64,000 nt of DNA, taken from Hyaloperonospora brassicae. Lineage: Eukaryota; Oomycota; Peronosporomycetes; Peronosporales; Peronosporaceae. The stretch is taken from NCBI GenBank assembly GCA_947650285.1, contig CANTFL010000536.1, forward strand, positions 62,001 to 126,000, written 5' to 3'. Shown here piece by piece: positions 1 through 10,560 of the stretch. A program made the translations under genes and the position numbers. Numbering within the stretch: the first letter of the stretch is position 1; each line of letters opens with the position of its first letter. Under the pieces are notes generated by a model, which searched no databases, was not told the origin of the DNA, and saw only the letters and a list, made by a program, of their open reading frames with translations.

Positions 1-1894
1 GACGACTGAATGTCGGATCCATCGCCAGTGTCATCGCGCTCGAGTTGTCGACGCCGAGCTTCACTGCGATGCCCTGATTCGTCACGCTTAATGTTTCTTC
101 AATGACGTTTCGAAGAGACGCTGCTTCCATAGCTGCTTCACACGATGCTATGTACTCCGCTTCTGCTGTGCTTAATGCAACTACGCTCTGAAGCCGTGAT
201 AGCCATGACACCGCACCGCCCGCAATAGTAAATACGACTCCAGTGACACTGCGTCTCGAATCTGGATTACCGCCCCAATCGCTGTCACTATACCCTTCGA
301 CATCAATTTGACTTGCACTTCCGTCTTGGCGCTTGTAGCTCAATCAATACACCAACGTACTTGACAAATAGCGAAATACTCGCTTCACTGCTCCAACATG
401 CTTGCTACTCGAATTACTGACAAACCGGCTGAGTAAACCAACTGCAAACGCGATGTCTGGTCGCGTTAACGTTGCCAAGTACATGAGCGCCCCTACTGCC
501 CCACGTTACGGATAAGAAACCATTTCAGTACTTGTCTCTGGTTCTTCATGCACAAGTCGCGTGGTGCAATCCACTGGGTTGCCGACTTTGCGAGCTTCTG
601 TGAATCCAAACCGCTCGAGAATTTCACGTGTATACTGAGTCTGTTGCAAGCAGTAGCTGGAGTCACTGCGATCAATCTCGACACCAAGATACTGTGTTGC
701 TCGCCCGTGATCTTTAATGCCATACTGCTTATTTAGCAACTCGAACAGATCATCCTTCTGCTCTACTGATTTTGTTGCTTTGGGTACATCGTCGACGTAT
801 ACCAGCGTTAGACAGAAACCTCCATTTTGCCAACGTACGTATAAGAACGGCTCTGTTTGTCCATGTTCAAAACCTTGTGCCTATAGAAAGTGATCTAATT
901 CCGTTATCCACGCTCGTCTAGCTTGACGCAATCCATATAGCGCTTTCCTCACTATATACGATTTGCTGCTATCATTCTCGTGACCTAAAATTCGATTTAC
1001 GTACTGTGGAATTTGTAAGTCCGCATTGAGATAGGCTGTGTTTACGTCGCAACTGTAGATTTTCAGATTTAACATCGCCGACAATGCGACAAACAAGCGA
1101 AACGACGCCATGCGAGCGACCGGTGCAAACGTGTCGACAAAACCAACACCTGCGCGTTGCCTGTCACCGCGCGCAACGATTCGAGCTTTAAATCGAATCA
1201 CTCCTCCTTGCTCGTTGGTCTTCACCGCATAGACCCACATCGTAGTCAACATGTTGGTAGACGGTGGAACGTCATCTGCGTCAATTTCTTCGATAACTCC
1301 TTTATCATTCTGTGCCTCGAGCTCCAGTAAATTTGCGTCCCGCCACTTGCTTGCGTACTCAGTATCCATTGCTTCCGCATGGGTCTTTGGAATCTTGACT
1401 TCGTTTGTGTGTATAGCTCTCTCCCCGTCACCAGATGCACATATTGTTGATTGTACAATGAAGTCATTAAATCGCGATGGCAATCGACGTTGACTTGTCT
1501 GCCGCAAACCCTCACGTCGCTTCTTGACTTCCACGATTCCCGTTTTACTGCCTGTCGATAACAGCTGTGTACGCTTGCGCTTTCCTACCTCAACTAGATC
1601 TGCGAGTCTTGCCGCGCTGCATGTGGTTGTCGTATCATTATCTCCCGTATGTTCATCCAAGTCTATTGATCCCTGTTCTCCATCAATCGATCCAATGCGT
1701 GCGCATTCACCTTCACTCGAATCTTGATGAATCTCTTCGACTATCTCACTGACATGACTCATGTCTGATGTCGCTGCTGATTCTGGGCCTATTGTGCCTG
1801 GTTGACATCCACCGACAAATTCACCAACACCTGACGCAGAATCTCTGTCACGTACAACATCGCTGTCACTTACGCCGTTGAACATACTGGTCAC
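1..1894 (-). pseudogene. pol: copia reverse transcriptase and RNase H, broken and truncated
   Basis: The RT reads MWVYAVKTNEQGG, ARIVARGDRQ, DTFAPVARMASFRLF and KALYGLRQARRAW, the usual copia fingers and palm. The catalytic box YVDD is intact at 788-799. RNase H follows with EGYSDSDWGG, WLSRLQSVVALSTAEAEY and CEAAMEA (about 340 down to 100). Stops at 881, 506 and near 343 interrupt an otherwise continuous frame shared with gag. The gene runs off the window start. Catalytic residues look conserved, so inactivation is by nonsense codons. Confidence 0.9.
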
Positions 1895-3640
1895 GGATTC
1901 ATTTTTCTCAACACCGCTGTAGCCCTCGTCGACGGTTATATCACGTACGTCATCGCTGTCATATACGTCCTAGCACATATTGGTCATATCTTCGTCTGCA
2001 TCGACACCGCTGTCGCCTGCATCGATGGGTACATCGCAAAAATTCACGGTGTCGCTTGCAACATATGCCTTGGTATGTCGGTCAAGGTAGAGAACGTTCT
2101 CGTTCACCCGAATGTCAGGCACGTATTTCCGCGTGCGTTCATCCGGAAAGTAGAGTTTTCAAATCACTATATCTTCTGCGTAACCCAAAACATACCCGAT
2201 CTTTGCGTTACGGTGTAGCTTGTGACGACGTGCGTTAGCTTTTACGTGCGCATACGCCAGCGAGCCAAAAGTACGAAGATGATGGATGTCTGGTCGCATT
2301 TTAAACATTATTTCGTACAGCGTGCTTGTGCAATCACGAGAAAATATGCGGTTCTATTTATAGACAGCGTATTGAAACGCATCCGTCCAAAATATTTTAG
2401 ACATGCCCGAGTGTTGCAACATCGTTCGCGTTATCTCCATTAAAAACCTGTGAACCCGTTCGCACGGGTTCTGCTGCGAACTGGCTGGTCCAACTTGTAC
2501 ATGTTCGATGCCTCGAATATTCAACCATTGCTTAAACTCGGAACTCGCGAACTCACCACCTTTGTCCATAAGTAGTTGTCGTACCGGATATGCAGCCCTT
2601 GTATCGCCGATGTTTTCGCTTGTATGACGACGAGCTTGTCGTTCAACTCAAGCAAAGTACTGCTTCAGAGCAGCGGCCACTGCACTTGCTGCTTTCGGGC
2701 GCGGCATGTAAGTCGTCACAAACTTGCTGAATGCATCCATGTTGACCAAAATTGCTCCAACTCTTGTGCCTCAAGAGATGCCCGGCACTAGCAAATCTGC
2801 ATAAACAAGTTGATTTGGCATGACAATTTTGCGGTCCAGCGACTTCCTGAATGACTTTCGTACTTGCTTTGCCAAGTGACATGTCTCACAGTCATGTACA
2901 TCTCTTTCTGAGAGCATCATACCATCGACAAGCTTCCTATCCACCATCAGCTTGATGTACTGTGGGCACACATGACCCAAGCGCTTATGTCACAACTGTA
3001 GATCAGCGACACCATCTTGAGCTGTAAAGTTTATCACGCTCGTCTTTACACTCTTGCCAACCTTGTCTCTAGATGCGATTTTCCCCTCGAACACCCAAAC
3101 TGCTCCGACTTTGTCTGCTTGTGCCACTGCTTCGTTGCTCTTTATTATAGTAATTCGGTGCGTGTTCGAGTCCCGCTCGAATTTGAATCCATCATCGAGT
3201 GCACATCCCATCGACAAAAGCGGGTTGATCGCACCAGGAACGAAGAGCACGTCGTCGATCACAGTGTGGACTGTCTTTCCTTCGACAAGTGTCTCAAGAA
3301 CGATCTTTCCAACACCAACTGGTTGTTCCTGATATCGTGGTACAACGCCACGCACAATCGCTTCGTCGATCGAAAGCTCCCTATATCGAATATAGTATCG
3401 TTTGTCTTCGACCACATGAGTGTTTGATGCAGTGTCGATGTACCGCTCCTGCATCTCGACGGAATTGGTCTCTTTCTGTGTTTCAACAATGCATTCGATA
3501 TCTTCCACATACCCCATTACACTGGTTCCTACGTCTTGATTCTCACCAAAGATACCAAGCACGTCACGTCGCGTGAAGTTTGTCTTCATGTTGCGTTTAC
3601 CTTCATCACGATAGCCGCCTTTATCTCTGGCTGGTGTCGA
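1895..3640 (-). pseudogene. pol: copia protease and integrase, broken
   Basis: A retropepsin-like site reads YIDTASNTH near 3421-3447, equivalent to the usual D-S/T-G-A motif but with A in place of G. Next come a GAG-pre-integrase zinc region (DCETCHLAKQVRKSF, near 2880) and an integrase core. The second catalytic Asp lies in LLMDKGGEF and the Glu in CERVHRFLME (2354-2569). Stops at 2990 and near 2770 and one short out-of-frame segment interrupt it. Most pieces share the frame of gag and RT, so the ancestor was a single polyprotein. The stretch 1895-2353 carries only weakly readable integrase C-terminal sequence. Confidence 0.75.
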
Positions 3641-4516
3641 TGCATCGTCATATTTTTCACGATGAGGACAATCTCTCTTCAAATGCTCGTAACTGCTGCA
3701 CGTGTAGCACTTCTTCTGTTTGCCCTTCGCTCTTTCCAGCCCTTTCGCTCTGTTAATAGCGTTAAACCCTTTGCTATTACCACCATATACGCCTTTCATA
3801 TGGTCACGCTGATTTTTCACGTCCCTGCGCCTTGTGCTCATGAGAGCGCCAATGCCAAATCCGCTCTTGGGCTCTTCTTGCAGAGCAGCAGCTGTTCGAA
3901 TCAGCTCTCGAAATTTCTATGGTGTATAGATCGCCGCGTCACCCGCAAACGATACTGTTTGTCGCAGTTGGTTGAATTGAGTCGTTGTCGGCAAACTAGA
4001 TAACAAAGCTTCACGCATATCGAGTTCGTTTACGGTGTATTGTAGATCAGCCAGATCCGTCCTGAGATTAAACATCCTTGCCAAATGCGCATTCACATTT
4101 CCACCTTCCTCCAGCTTTGCATTTCAAAGCTCATGAACCAGCTGTCTTACACGGTGTCCTCGAACTGTGGGGTCCGACTTGTCCTCGTAGATAGCCACCA
4201 AAGCTTTCCATAGCTCTGGTGCTGTTGTGTGCTCGCGCACCTGATGTAGCAGATCATGAGATAGGCTAGTAAAGATGTAACGCTTCGCCCGGAGCTGAAG
4301 TTGATCGTATCCTTCTTGGCCTTCCGCAGTGGTAAGCTTGGCCTTATCATACCGCTCGTCGATCATGTCACTCATCTTCTGCTCATCGAAGACATTTCGC
4401 ATGACCAGCTCGTAAAACTGCCAATCACGCCCATCCCACTCGATCGGAACTCCTTCAATCGTGTACATCTGCTTACCCATCTTCTTCCTTGAGCTAACCG
4501 CGCCTTTTGGGCTCAT
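3640..4516 (-). pseudogene. gag: copia gag (UBN2-like) with CCHC zinc knuckle, broken
   Basis: This is the nucleocapsid precursor that packages element RNA into virus-like particles. The N-terminal part reads as a copia-type gag (WDGRDWQFYEL, LWKALVAIYEDKSD), and near 3668-3709 there is a CX2CX4HX4C knuckle (CYTCSSYEHLKRDC). I take the ATG at 4516, just after the LTR, as start; an in-frame upstream ATG at 4585 lies inside the LTR. Two in-frame stops (4124-4126 and near 3921) break it, while the reading frame is kept on both sides. The changes look like single substitutions. Confidence 0.8.
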
Positions 4517-4521
4517 AACCC
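4509..4521 (-). other. copia primer-binding site, half-tRNA type
   Basis: The minus strand reads GGGTTATGAGCCC immediately after the LTR terminal CA. This is complementary to the anticodon-loop region of initiator tRNA-Met (GGGCTCATAACCC). Drosophila copia is known to prime from a 5' half of tRNA-iMet, so this position and sequence fit the copia-type primer rather than an acceptor-end PBS. The ATG inside it may also be the gag start. Confidence 0.6.
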
Positions 4522-4835
4522 TGTTGAAGCTAACGGTTTGCTCAATGAAGATGTTAGCACGGAATGGTGTTTTTGAAACTGACATTTACATATACCTGCG
4601 CACTTGATGTATTCCTAGTGCACACAACTACTACTCTTGCAGGTGCTGTGCATGGTCTCATATCTTCTCTTTTACGCACGCTTCTAGACCAACCGATTTT
4701 GTTGTCATTCAGACCCCTTCGCTCCTCACCCACCAAGCCCTGGCAACGTCGCACTGACCCTGTCGCTCCGCACCCATTACATTTTTGACAACTGTTGCTA
4801 CTTGGCACCTGTCGCTGCAAATTCAAATTACAACA
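4522..4835 (-). repeat. copia 5' LTR (inferred limits)
   Basis: On the minus strand this stretch starts TGTTG (from 4835) and ends CAACA (to 4522), a 5-bp terminal inverted repeat with the canonical TG...CA ends. It is followed directly by a primer-binding-site-like sequence. Length is about 314 bp. The second LTR is outside the window, so limits rest on termini and PBS only; the TSD cannot be checked. Confidence 0.6.
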
Positions 4836-5038
4836 GACACCTGTCGGCGACTATATTTACGTCCAGAGCTTCCTGCTGGATCGAATTGGAAAGAACAGCC
4901 TCCATTCGGTTAAAATTTACGGCCCTGTACACCTTTTGGCTACGTGAAATAGGCTGATGCGCGCCTCCTTTGCAAAAACGAGGAGGACGAAACAACGAAT
5001 ACTTTTTTGGACATTTTTAATTTCGGAGAGGAGAAGTT

Positions 5039-5479
5039 TGTAACTGGGTGAGCCCGTTTCATAAAAATTGGTATGAAATAACCAATTTTGAATATTATCT
5101 GTTTTGATAATATCCAATCAACATCACTCGAGAAAAGCGATGTTGCCGGAATATTACCTCTAAGGGTAATATCCGTGGAGGAGTCCACTTCTTGATTGAT
5201 ATACCGTGTACATTAATTAATTTAACCACCAATCGCTGCTGGACGCGTGCAATGGGTGGTGAGCAAGGGACCCACATAGGAGAAGATAGTTTAAAATTGT
5301 GTAAGTCAAAAGATGATTTATTAACGTTATAACTATATTAAATAAACAGTTCTACTTGTTCCTCAAGACACAGCTTTCGGGTTCTGTTTTGCCTACCGCT
5401 TCCTCGGTTGCCCTGTGTACTCTTGTCGAGCACACGTCACCCTTGCATTAAGCTCACGCTATGGGTGTGCCTTGTTACA
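5039..5479 (+). repeat. Solo LTR 1 of the hairpin-rich Ty3/gypsy family
   Basis: This 441-bp sequence starts TGTAACTGGG and ends CCTTGTTACA, the same TGTAAC...GTTACA ends as the LTRs of elements A and D. The flanks are AAGTT (5034-5038) and AAGCT (5480-5484), a 5-bp target-site duplication with one mismatch. No internal region is attached, so it is a solo LTR left by LTR-LTR recombination. It carries the family core at 5224-5266 (AACCACC...GGGTGGTGAGCAA). It also has several perfect hairpins, such as AATTGGT/ACCAATT and ATATTACC/GGTAATAT. Confidence 0.85.
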
Positions 5480-7245
5480 AAGCTGGATTGTTGTTTTGAC
5501 CGATTTTGTCTCTAAAGGCTGAGTAGACCGCATTTTTTTGGGTGGAGGCGCGCTCACCTTCATATATGTTGGACCATCAGGAGACCTTTCTACACTTACA
5601 CAACGAAAGCAGACCTCATCCCATCTTCGATGAGTTCGTGCGGTGTATCCAATCACAGCACCGAACCCCGGTTAAGTCTTAGCCGAACTCATCGAGAATA
5701 TGGATGTCAACGCAATTGGTACAAGCTGTCTCTACCATTTACTTGGGATATCGACGTTGCTGAATGTATCCGCTGTATTCGACGTGTCAGTCAGCGGGTG
5801 AAGCAGCGTAGGGCTCTTTGTCCCCGCACGATTGAGAGAAGTAAACAGCAGCACTTGCTTTATAGGCCGCAATGAAAATCTTGCACTACGGAAGAATTAC
5901 GTCAGGAACATCTTGTGAGACTCAGACATCAGCTGGTCCATAAAACGGATCAATCACGATTTTTCTCGCAGGATCGCCTACTGGAAGCGTGAGCAAACCG
6001 TCACCACAATTGTGCAGCGTTATGGACCGGTTTTTAGTCGCAAATGACGACGGCAGATAGATTTGCTTCCGAGAGGTTCGCTGCAAGGCGTCACTCATCA
6101 CAGTACACCTGTTGAAGGCTTTCTAGCAGCCATACGTGATTTTGTTCAAGTGGATGCAAAATCGAGATGGTACGTTCTATATAGGGGAAGATGGTACTGC
6201 AAAGACGACAATTCACGGATCCGATTCTCGAGGGGGTTGTTGTTAGTGATTGATGTTGCGGCGACATGTGCAGGATGTATATTGCATAATAGCACTAGTT
6301 GTATTGCTCTTTGGCAGGGTTATATAGTGGGATGTTAGCGAGAACGACGGAGCAACAGATTGGCTCAGTCATTTGGGAAGGGAAATTCCAATCGGGTGAG
6401 TGCGGGTTATGTTCCCGCCGTGTGCAAGTTAATTGTGACTGATAATCACGACCTGGTATTTGGGGTTCACCAGAACGGCGACCCACCCGCAGTTACGCCC
6501 TTCACAACCACGCACGCGTTTTCATTCTGCATATGACGAAGCAGAGTTTTTACCAAAGGTATATTAGGTGACGTAAATACCTAGTGATATGTAAAACAAA
6601 AAGCGGTTAAGGCAGAGCACCGAATCGGTGGCTGAGAGTCACCGGCTTCTACCAGCCATTCGTTTTTGGATATAAGGACTGCATGAAAACAACTCACTTT
6701 TCGATTTTCATCCCCGGCCGTAAGCCGTCTTCATCTTAGTGACAGCTCCATAGTCTAGGTATATCTAACAATTGTGACGTGTAGCCGTCTGTTACGATAT
6801 GCGCCATCAAGATGCCGAAAAGTGATGCAATGATGAAAGAGCAATCGGCTATAATAATTTCGAGAATCAGAACTAGTGAACGATCGTGAAAGTTCTTGTG
6901 ACGGTGTCTCCGACAGAGATCATCTCATTCACTATTACAAAGACAAGATAAAGATGGAAGATTGTGGAGAACATTGACCGACCGACAAGGTGACTGATGA
7001 ACTGATACATTACATAGTGACCACTGGGTTTTAAAGAGAAAGTAGGCAAGTGATTCTGTTTATTATCACGAAAGTGGGATATAAAAGAACAAGACATGGA
7101 TCAACATATGGTAATAATGCCCCAAGTGACGACGCCTAAAGCCGAAGTCACCATAGGTGACATGTAAGTGGGAGATCCAAGAGTGTCTCTTTCAAGGGAG
7201 CTTCAGAAGTCATGAAATAATATTTTACTAAATTTCAGGTTTGCT
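5480..7245 (+). other. No recognisable gene
   Basis: Only short frames are present, in all six readings. An 81-residue frame at 5630-5875 and a 91-residue frame at 6063-6338 match nothing I recognise. The segment may hold the eroded gag/protease of the gypsy remnant that follows (7246 onward, plus strand), but I cannot read it. Confidence 0.5.
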
Positions 7246-8300
7246 AATGAGGAAAGGGAAGCATTATCGCCGTCAGCGCGTGAAGCTGTATGCGACATTG
7301 TTGTTGAAGGAGAGAAAGATCGCTTAATCAGTGAGACCAGTCGGCTCTTAGGTTTTTGAGAAAGTAGCAAATCTGATTAAGGGATTTTAATCAGCTAAAA
7401 CCATCTAGGCGTCGACGTCACCCTGGGCGTCGCTGATAGTAAATATCTATCAAGAACAGTGTTGAATGCATTGTGTTGTGTATCGACTACCGACATATTA
7501 ATTATCTCACAAGATTCATGGTGTACCCTATGCCGGTGATAAGCGAATTATACCAAGATATGGGTAAGGCTATGCATTATGGATACTTGGATATGGCTAC
7601 CGGTTTTTAAGAGTGGATATGACGGATCGGGCAAAGCTGATCTCGGCATTTATAACGCCGTCTGACTGCCTGAATATTACGATTGTCCTTTAGTTCAAAA
7701 AATCTTCGCAGATCTAACAACGTCCAATAAATAATGCCCGGCACGGTATATATAAAAATGAAACCTTGATCCGATGAGATCACAACTGAATCCGATGGGA
7801 TCGCTACTGGACCGCTAGAAGATCTAAACGTTTGCACTGAAGATGATACGGAAATGAATTAAAGGCCGTCGGTGATGGGAAGAAGATCCTACATCGATGA
7901 CATAATGACCCCGACAGAGCCGTGGGCCTTCTATAACGACATGTTAAAAAACTGTTGAAATGTGACATAAGTGATATCTGTCAATTAGCTTTACAAAACG
8001 GTTTTGGGGGCGTCTTTAAAATATATTTTTGGACATTACGTTCCGTCGGTAGGACTGTATAATCTTTCGAAGTATATCGGGTCTTTGATGAATATTGTAT
8101 TCCACCAGAACCTGTCTCCGATGCAGTCTGGTTTGGGTATCTATAGTTATTACAGCCTATTAATTACAATTTCGCAATTTACGCCTCGTTGCTATACTAG
8201 TTGCGAGGACCGGACTTCTGTGAGATCCGCCGCCTCAGTAGATTGAACAGGCTAGTGCCCAAGGCAGAGAAAGTTAGTGATCCCGGTATCGCTCATGGAT
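7246..8300 (+). pseudogene. pol: G1: decayed Ty3/gypsy reverse transcriptase
   Basis: Plus-strand fragments in shifting frames spell out an oomycete-type gypsy RT. In order they are ALSPSAREAVCDIVVEGE (7258 region), ASTSPWASLIV (near 7410), CIDYRHINYLTRFMVYPMP and YGYLDMATGF (7470-7610), then MTDRAKLISAFITPSD (near 7618). The catalytic box is RRSYIDDIMTP, with YIDD at 7890-7901. A later piece (KYIFGHYV, SGLGIYSYYS) fits the connection region. Many stops and frameshifts separate the pieces, so this is an old relic. It is in opposite orientation to the similar relic G2. Confidence 0.8.
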
Positions 8301-8369
8301 GTGCCCGTGTCGCAGATCATGTGCGGGATGCCGGAGACGATGCATTAAGTTGAGAGAGCACTCGGTGGG

Positions 8370-9130
8370 AATAGGCTAAGATCGCGTTCTCCATGATGAA
8401 AGCGAAGAATACTCGGATACCGATCCTCGAAAACTTTGATCCAGAGCAATATGTAGTGATCGAAATTTATGCAAGCAAGAAGGCATTCTCAGATTGTTTG
8501 TTGCACAAATACGATGGTGTACATTGACCAGTGACGTTTATAAGTCGCCCGCTTGGAGAGGATGAGAGCAACTACCGTATGGTAAAGAGAGAAGTTTAGG
8601 CTCTTTTCGGACCCTAAATTTATACCACAAGATGCTGGTGGCTAGAGCGATCACGATTTTGACCCAATTTTCATCCTTGGCTGAATTGTTGCAATCGTCC
8701 AGACTTGCACGGCGGTAAGAAAAATGGGTAGCGTTGTTGTCCATGTGAGAAATAAAGATCCGCAAGATCATAAAGGATAAAGATAAGACACTGGGGACGC
8801 TCGCTGCGAGTATCACCCCTCAAGAAGAAGTTGATGATTTCTAATCGCGATTACCTCTATGAAGCAAAGCGACAAATAGTCAGTATACCGTCTTCGACAG
8901 TAAAGAAGGACAAGCGACAGCTAGAGGCCAGTTTTGACGGAATAGATCGGGTAAAGATCTGTCGTATGGGAACGCCTAGAGTGTAGGATAGTAGCGGCAG
9001 CTTTGGTGTTAACTTCGGGTATGACGTTGAATGAAGCATCGTATCAAGGGCTGCTATTAGGTTTTGATCTGCTGGCGGATCAGACAAGGGGACGCGTAAT
9101 TATGTGGCGACTCGAATTCGGTGATATGAA
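8370..9130 (+). pseudogene. pol: G1: decayed gypsy RNase H region
   Basis: Readable fragments include AFSMMKAKNTRIPILENFDP, EQYVVIEIYASKKAFSDCLL and VTFISRPLGEDESNYRMV (8380-8590). These are in the order expected for the connection/RNase H part of gypsy pol. Further on, LEASFDGIDRVKICRMG (8920-8970) fits the start of a second RNase-H-like domain typical of oomycete gypsy elements. Frames change and stops are frequent. It continues directly from the RT relic. Confidence 0.7.
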
Positions 9131-9539
9131 GCATGCTAGGTGAATTGACTGTAAAGCGATAGGTCTGTAGTTGGTCCTCCACAAATTTATAGGCACATCA
9201 CGACCGCGGCCAAATTATGAATTATTATCTGTTAGAAAAGACTGAAACAAGATCGGATATTGTCTAGTGAATGAAGCTTAAAAGTAGAATTGACGAAGCG
9301 TTCTGACATATAAAAATCAGCAGGAATTGATACTACTCAATCTGTTGAACGAGCTATTTACACCTACAAGTACAGAAGAGGAAGTCACTGTGTCACCAAT
9401 CCCTAAATTTGCCGCGGAAAACGTCGAAAGCTGGAAATTATACAAAAAGTAGTAGTCCATCGAGCCGGATTAAGCGCATCAAGCAAGTACAGGACGACGA
9501 CGTCTTATATCATTTAATAATCATGTAGTTGATATAAAT

Positions 9540-10560
9540 TTAAATTTCTGAGTGCGGCCTACGTGAAGACGATTGATCTATTTGCACCTGATTACGAGAT
9601 AGACGAAGCCACATTGATGATCATCAGCCTCCTACCAATCCCAACAGATTATCATAATCTAATGATGCGATTGATGATACCAGACTTGCTACGATAATAA
9701 TATTTCCCCCCTCTTCCTCACTACTGTGAAAGGTGGATATCAACGGATTGGCCGGATGTTACAGCAAATTCATAATGTTATAAAAAGGAGAGGTCTGTCC
9801 AAAATTGTTCAGACCTACATAGATATATGTACGCTTTGGGATACGAAAAAAAAGGTTAAGCTTCGCGTAAAGCATCGCAATGATATATTCATGCTTCCTG
9901 CCCTTTTCAGACTATTTCTGTGGATCACATACCATCTCTGCCCTAATGTTCTTGAAGTAGTACAGAGATGTTCCAATGGATGGATCTAATTCATTGCCAA
10001 GGCAAGCGGATCCCGCGTCGCGGGAATTATCGCTGAAAGTTATGAAGAGTGTGTGTTCTTGCGGTTTATTGCAAGTGAAGTGATCCGCCATGATAGAGAC
10101 CCAGTATTAATTCTAATTATTTTAATGCCCTTAACAAGATTGAAGGACATACACAACGAAGTTCATGGTCATGTAGACCATAGGCAAATGGAACGGCGAA
10201 AAGGATGGTGCAAACTTTAACGAAAGCGCTGAATATTTTGTCACAGATGTGGATCAACGCAATTTGGACGAGTACGTGAAACTGTTAAAATTTGCGCCTA
10301 ATACCGTTAATCCCCATTTTTTTAACTGTTACGTGAAGATCGTTTGACCATTGATCATATTTATAATGTCAGTAGGTCCTTCACGACCGATTAAACTTGG
10401 GTGTCATTTACAGCAGCAACTGTCGTAATGAACAACGCGATAGCCTCAAGCGATTTAACATACCAAAACTACTTTCCGGATAGGTACAAGCGGTCATGGA
10501 CAGATGTCAACCACCGAGTGGATGCAAAAGTCCGATCAATGTAAGAAGAGGAGTGCGATC
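9540..10560 (+). pseudogene. pol: G1: decayed gypsy integrase
   Basis: The piece FAPDYEIDEATLMI (9590 region) leads into an integrase zinc-binding segment in the frame 9726-9989 (GGYQRIGRMLQQIHN, RRGLSKIVQTYIDICTLWDT). The usual second His and Cys are partly replaced. A downstream fragment, DVDQRNLDEYVKLLKFAPNT (10250-10310), fits the region after the catalytic core. The core itself is not clearly readable. It is the 3' part of the relic that starts at 7246. Confidence 0.65.

Larger units (their letters stand above)
1..4835 (-). mobile_element. Ty1/copia LTR retrotransposon, truncated by window start
   Basis: The minus strand reads in copia order: 5' LTR, primer-binding site, gag with a CCHC knuckle, protease, integrase, reverse transcriptase, RNase H. 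Integrase before RT is diagnostic of Ty1/copia. Almost all of it lies in a single frame (that of the ORF starting near 4585), interrupted by isolated nonsense codons, for example at 4124, 2990, 881 and 506. It is therefore a fairly young but dead copy. The 3' end and 3' LTR lie outside the window. The family identity is firm; the exact outer limits are inferred. Confidence 0.9.

Noticed and set aside
6601..6655. Possible tRNA-like hairpin (GCAGAGCACCGAATCGGTGG...)
   Set aside because: No T-loop GTTCRANYC or consistent cloverleaf can be built; it is a chance hairpin.
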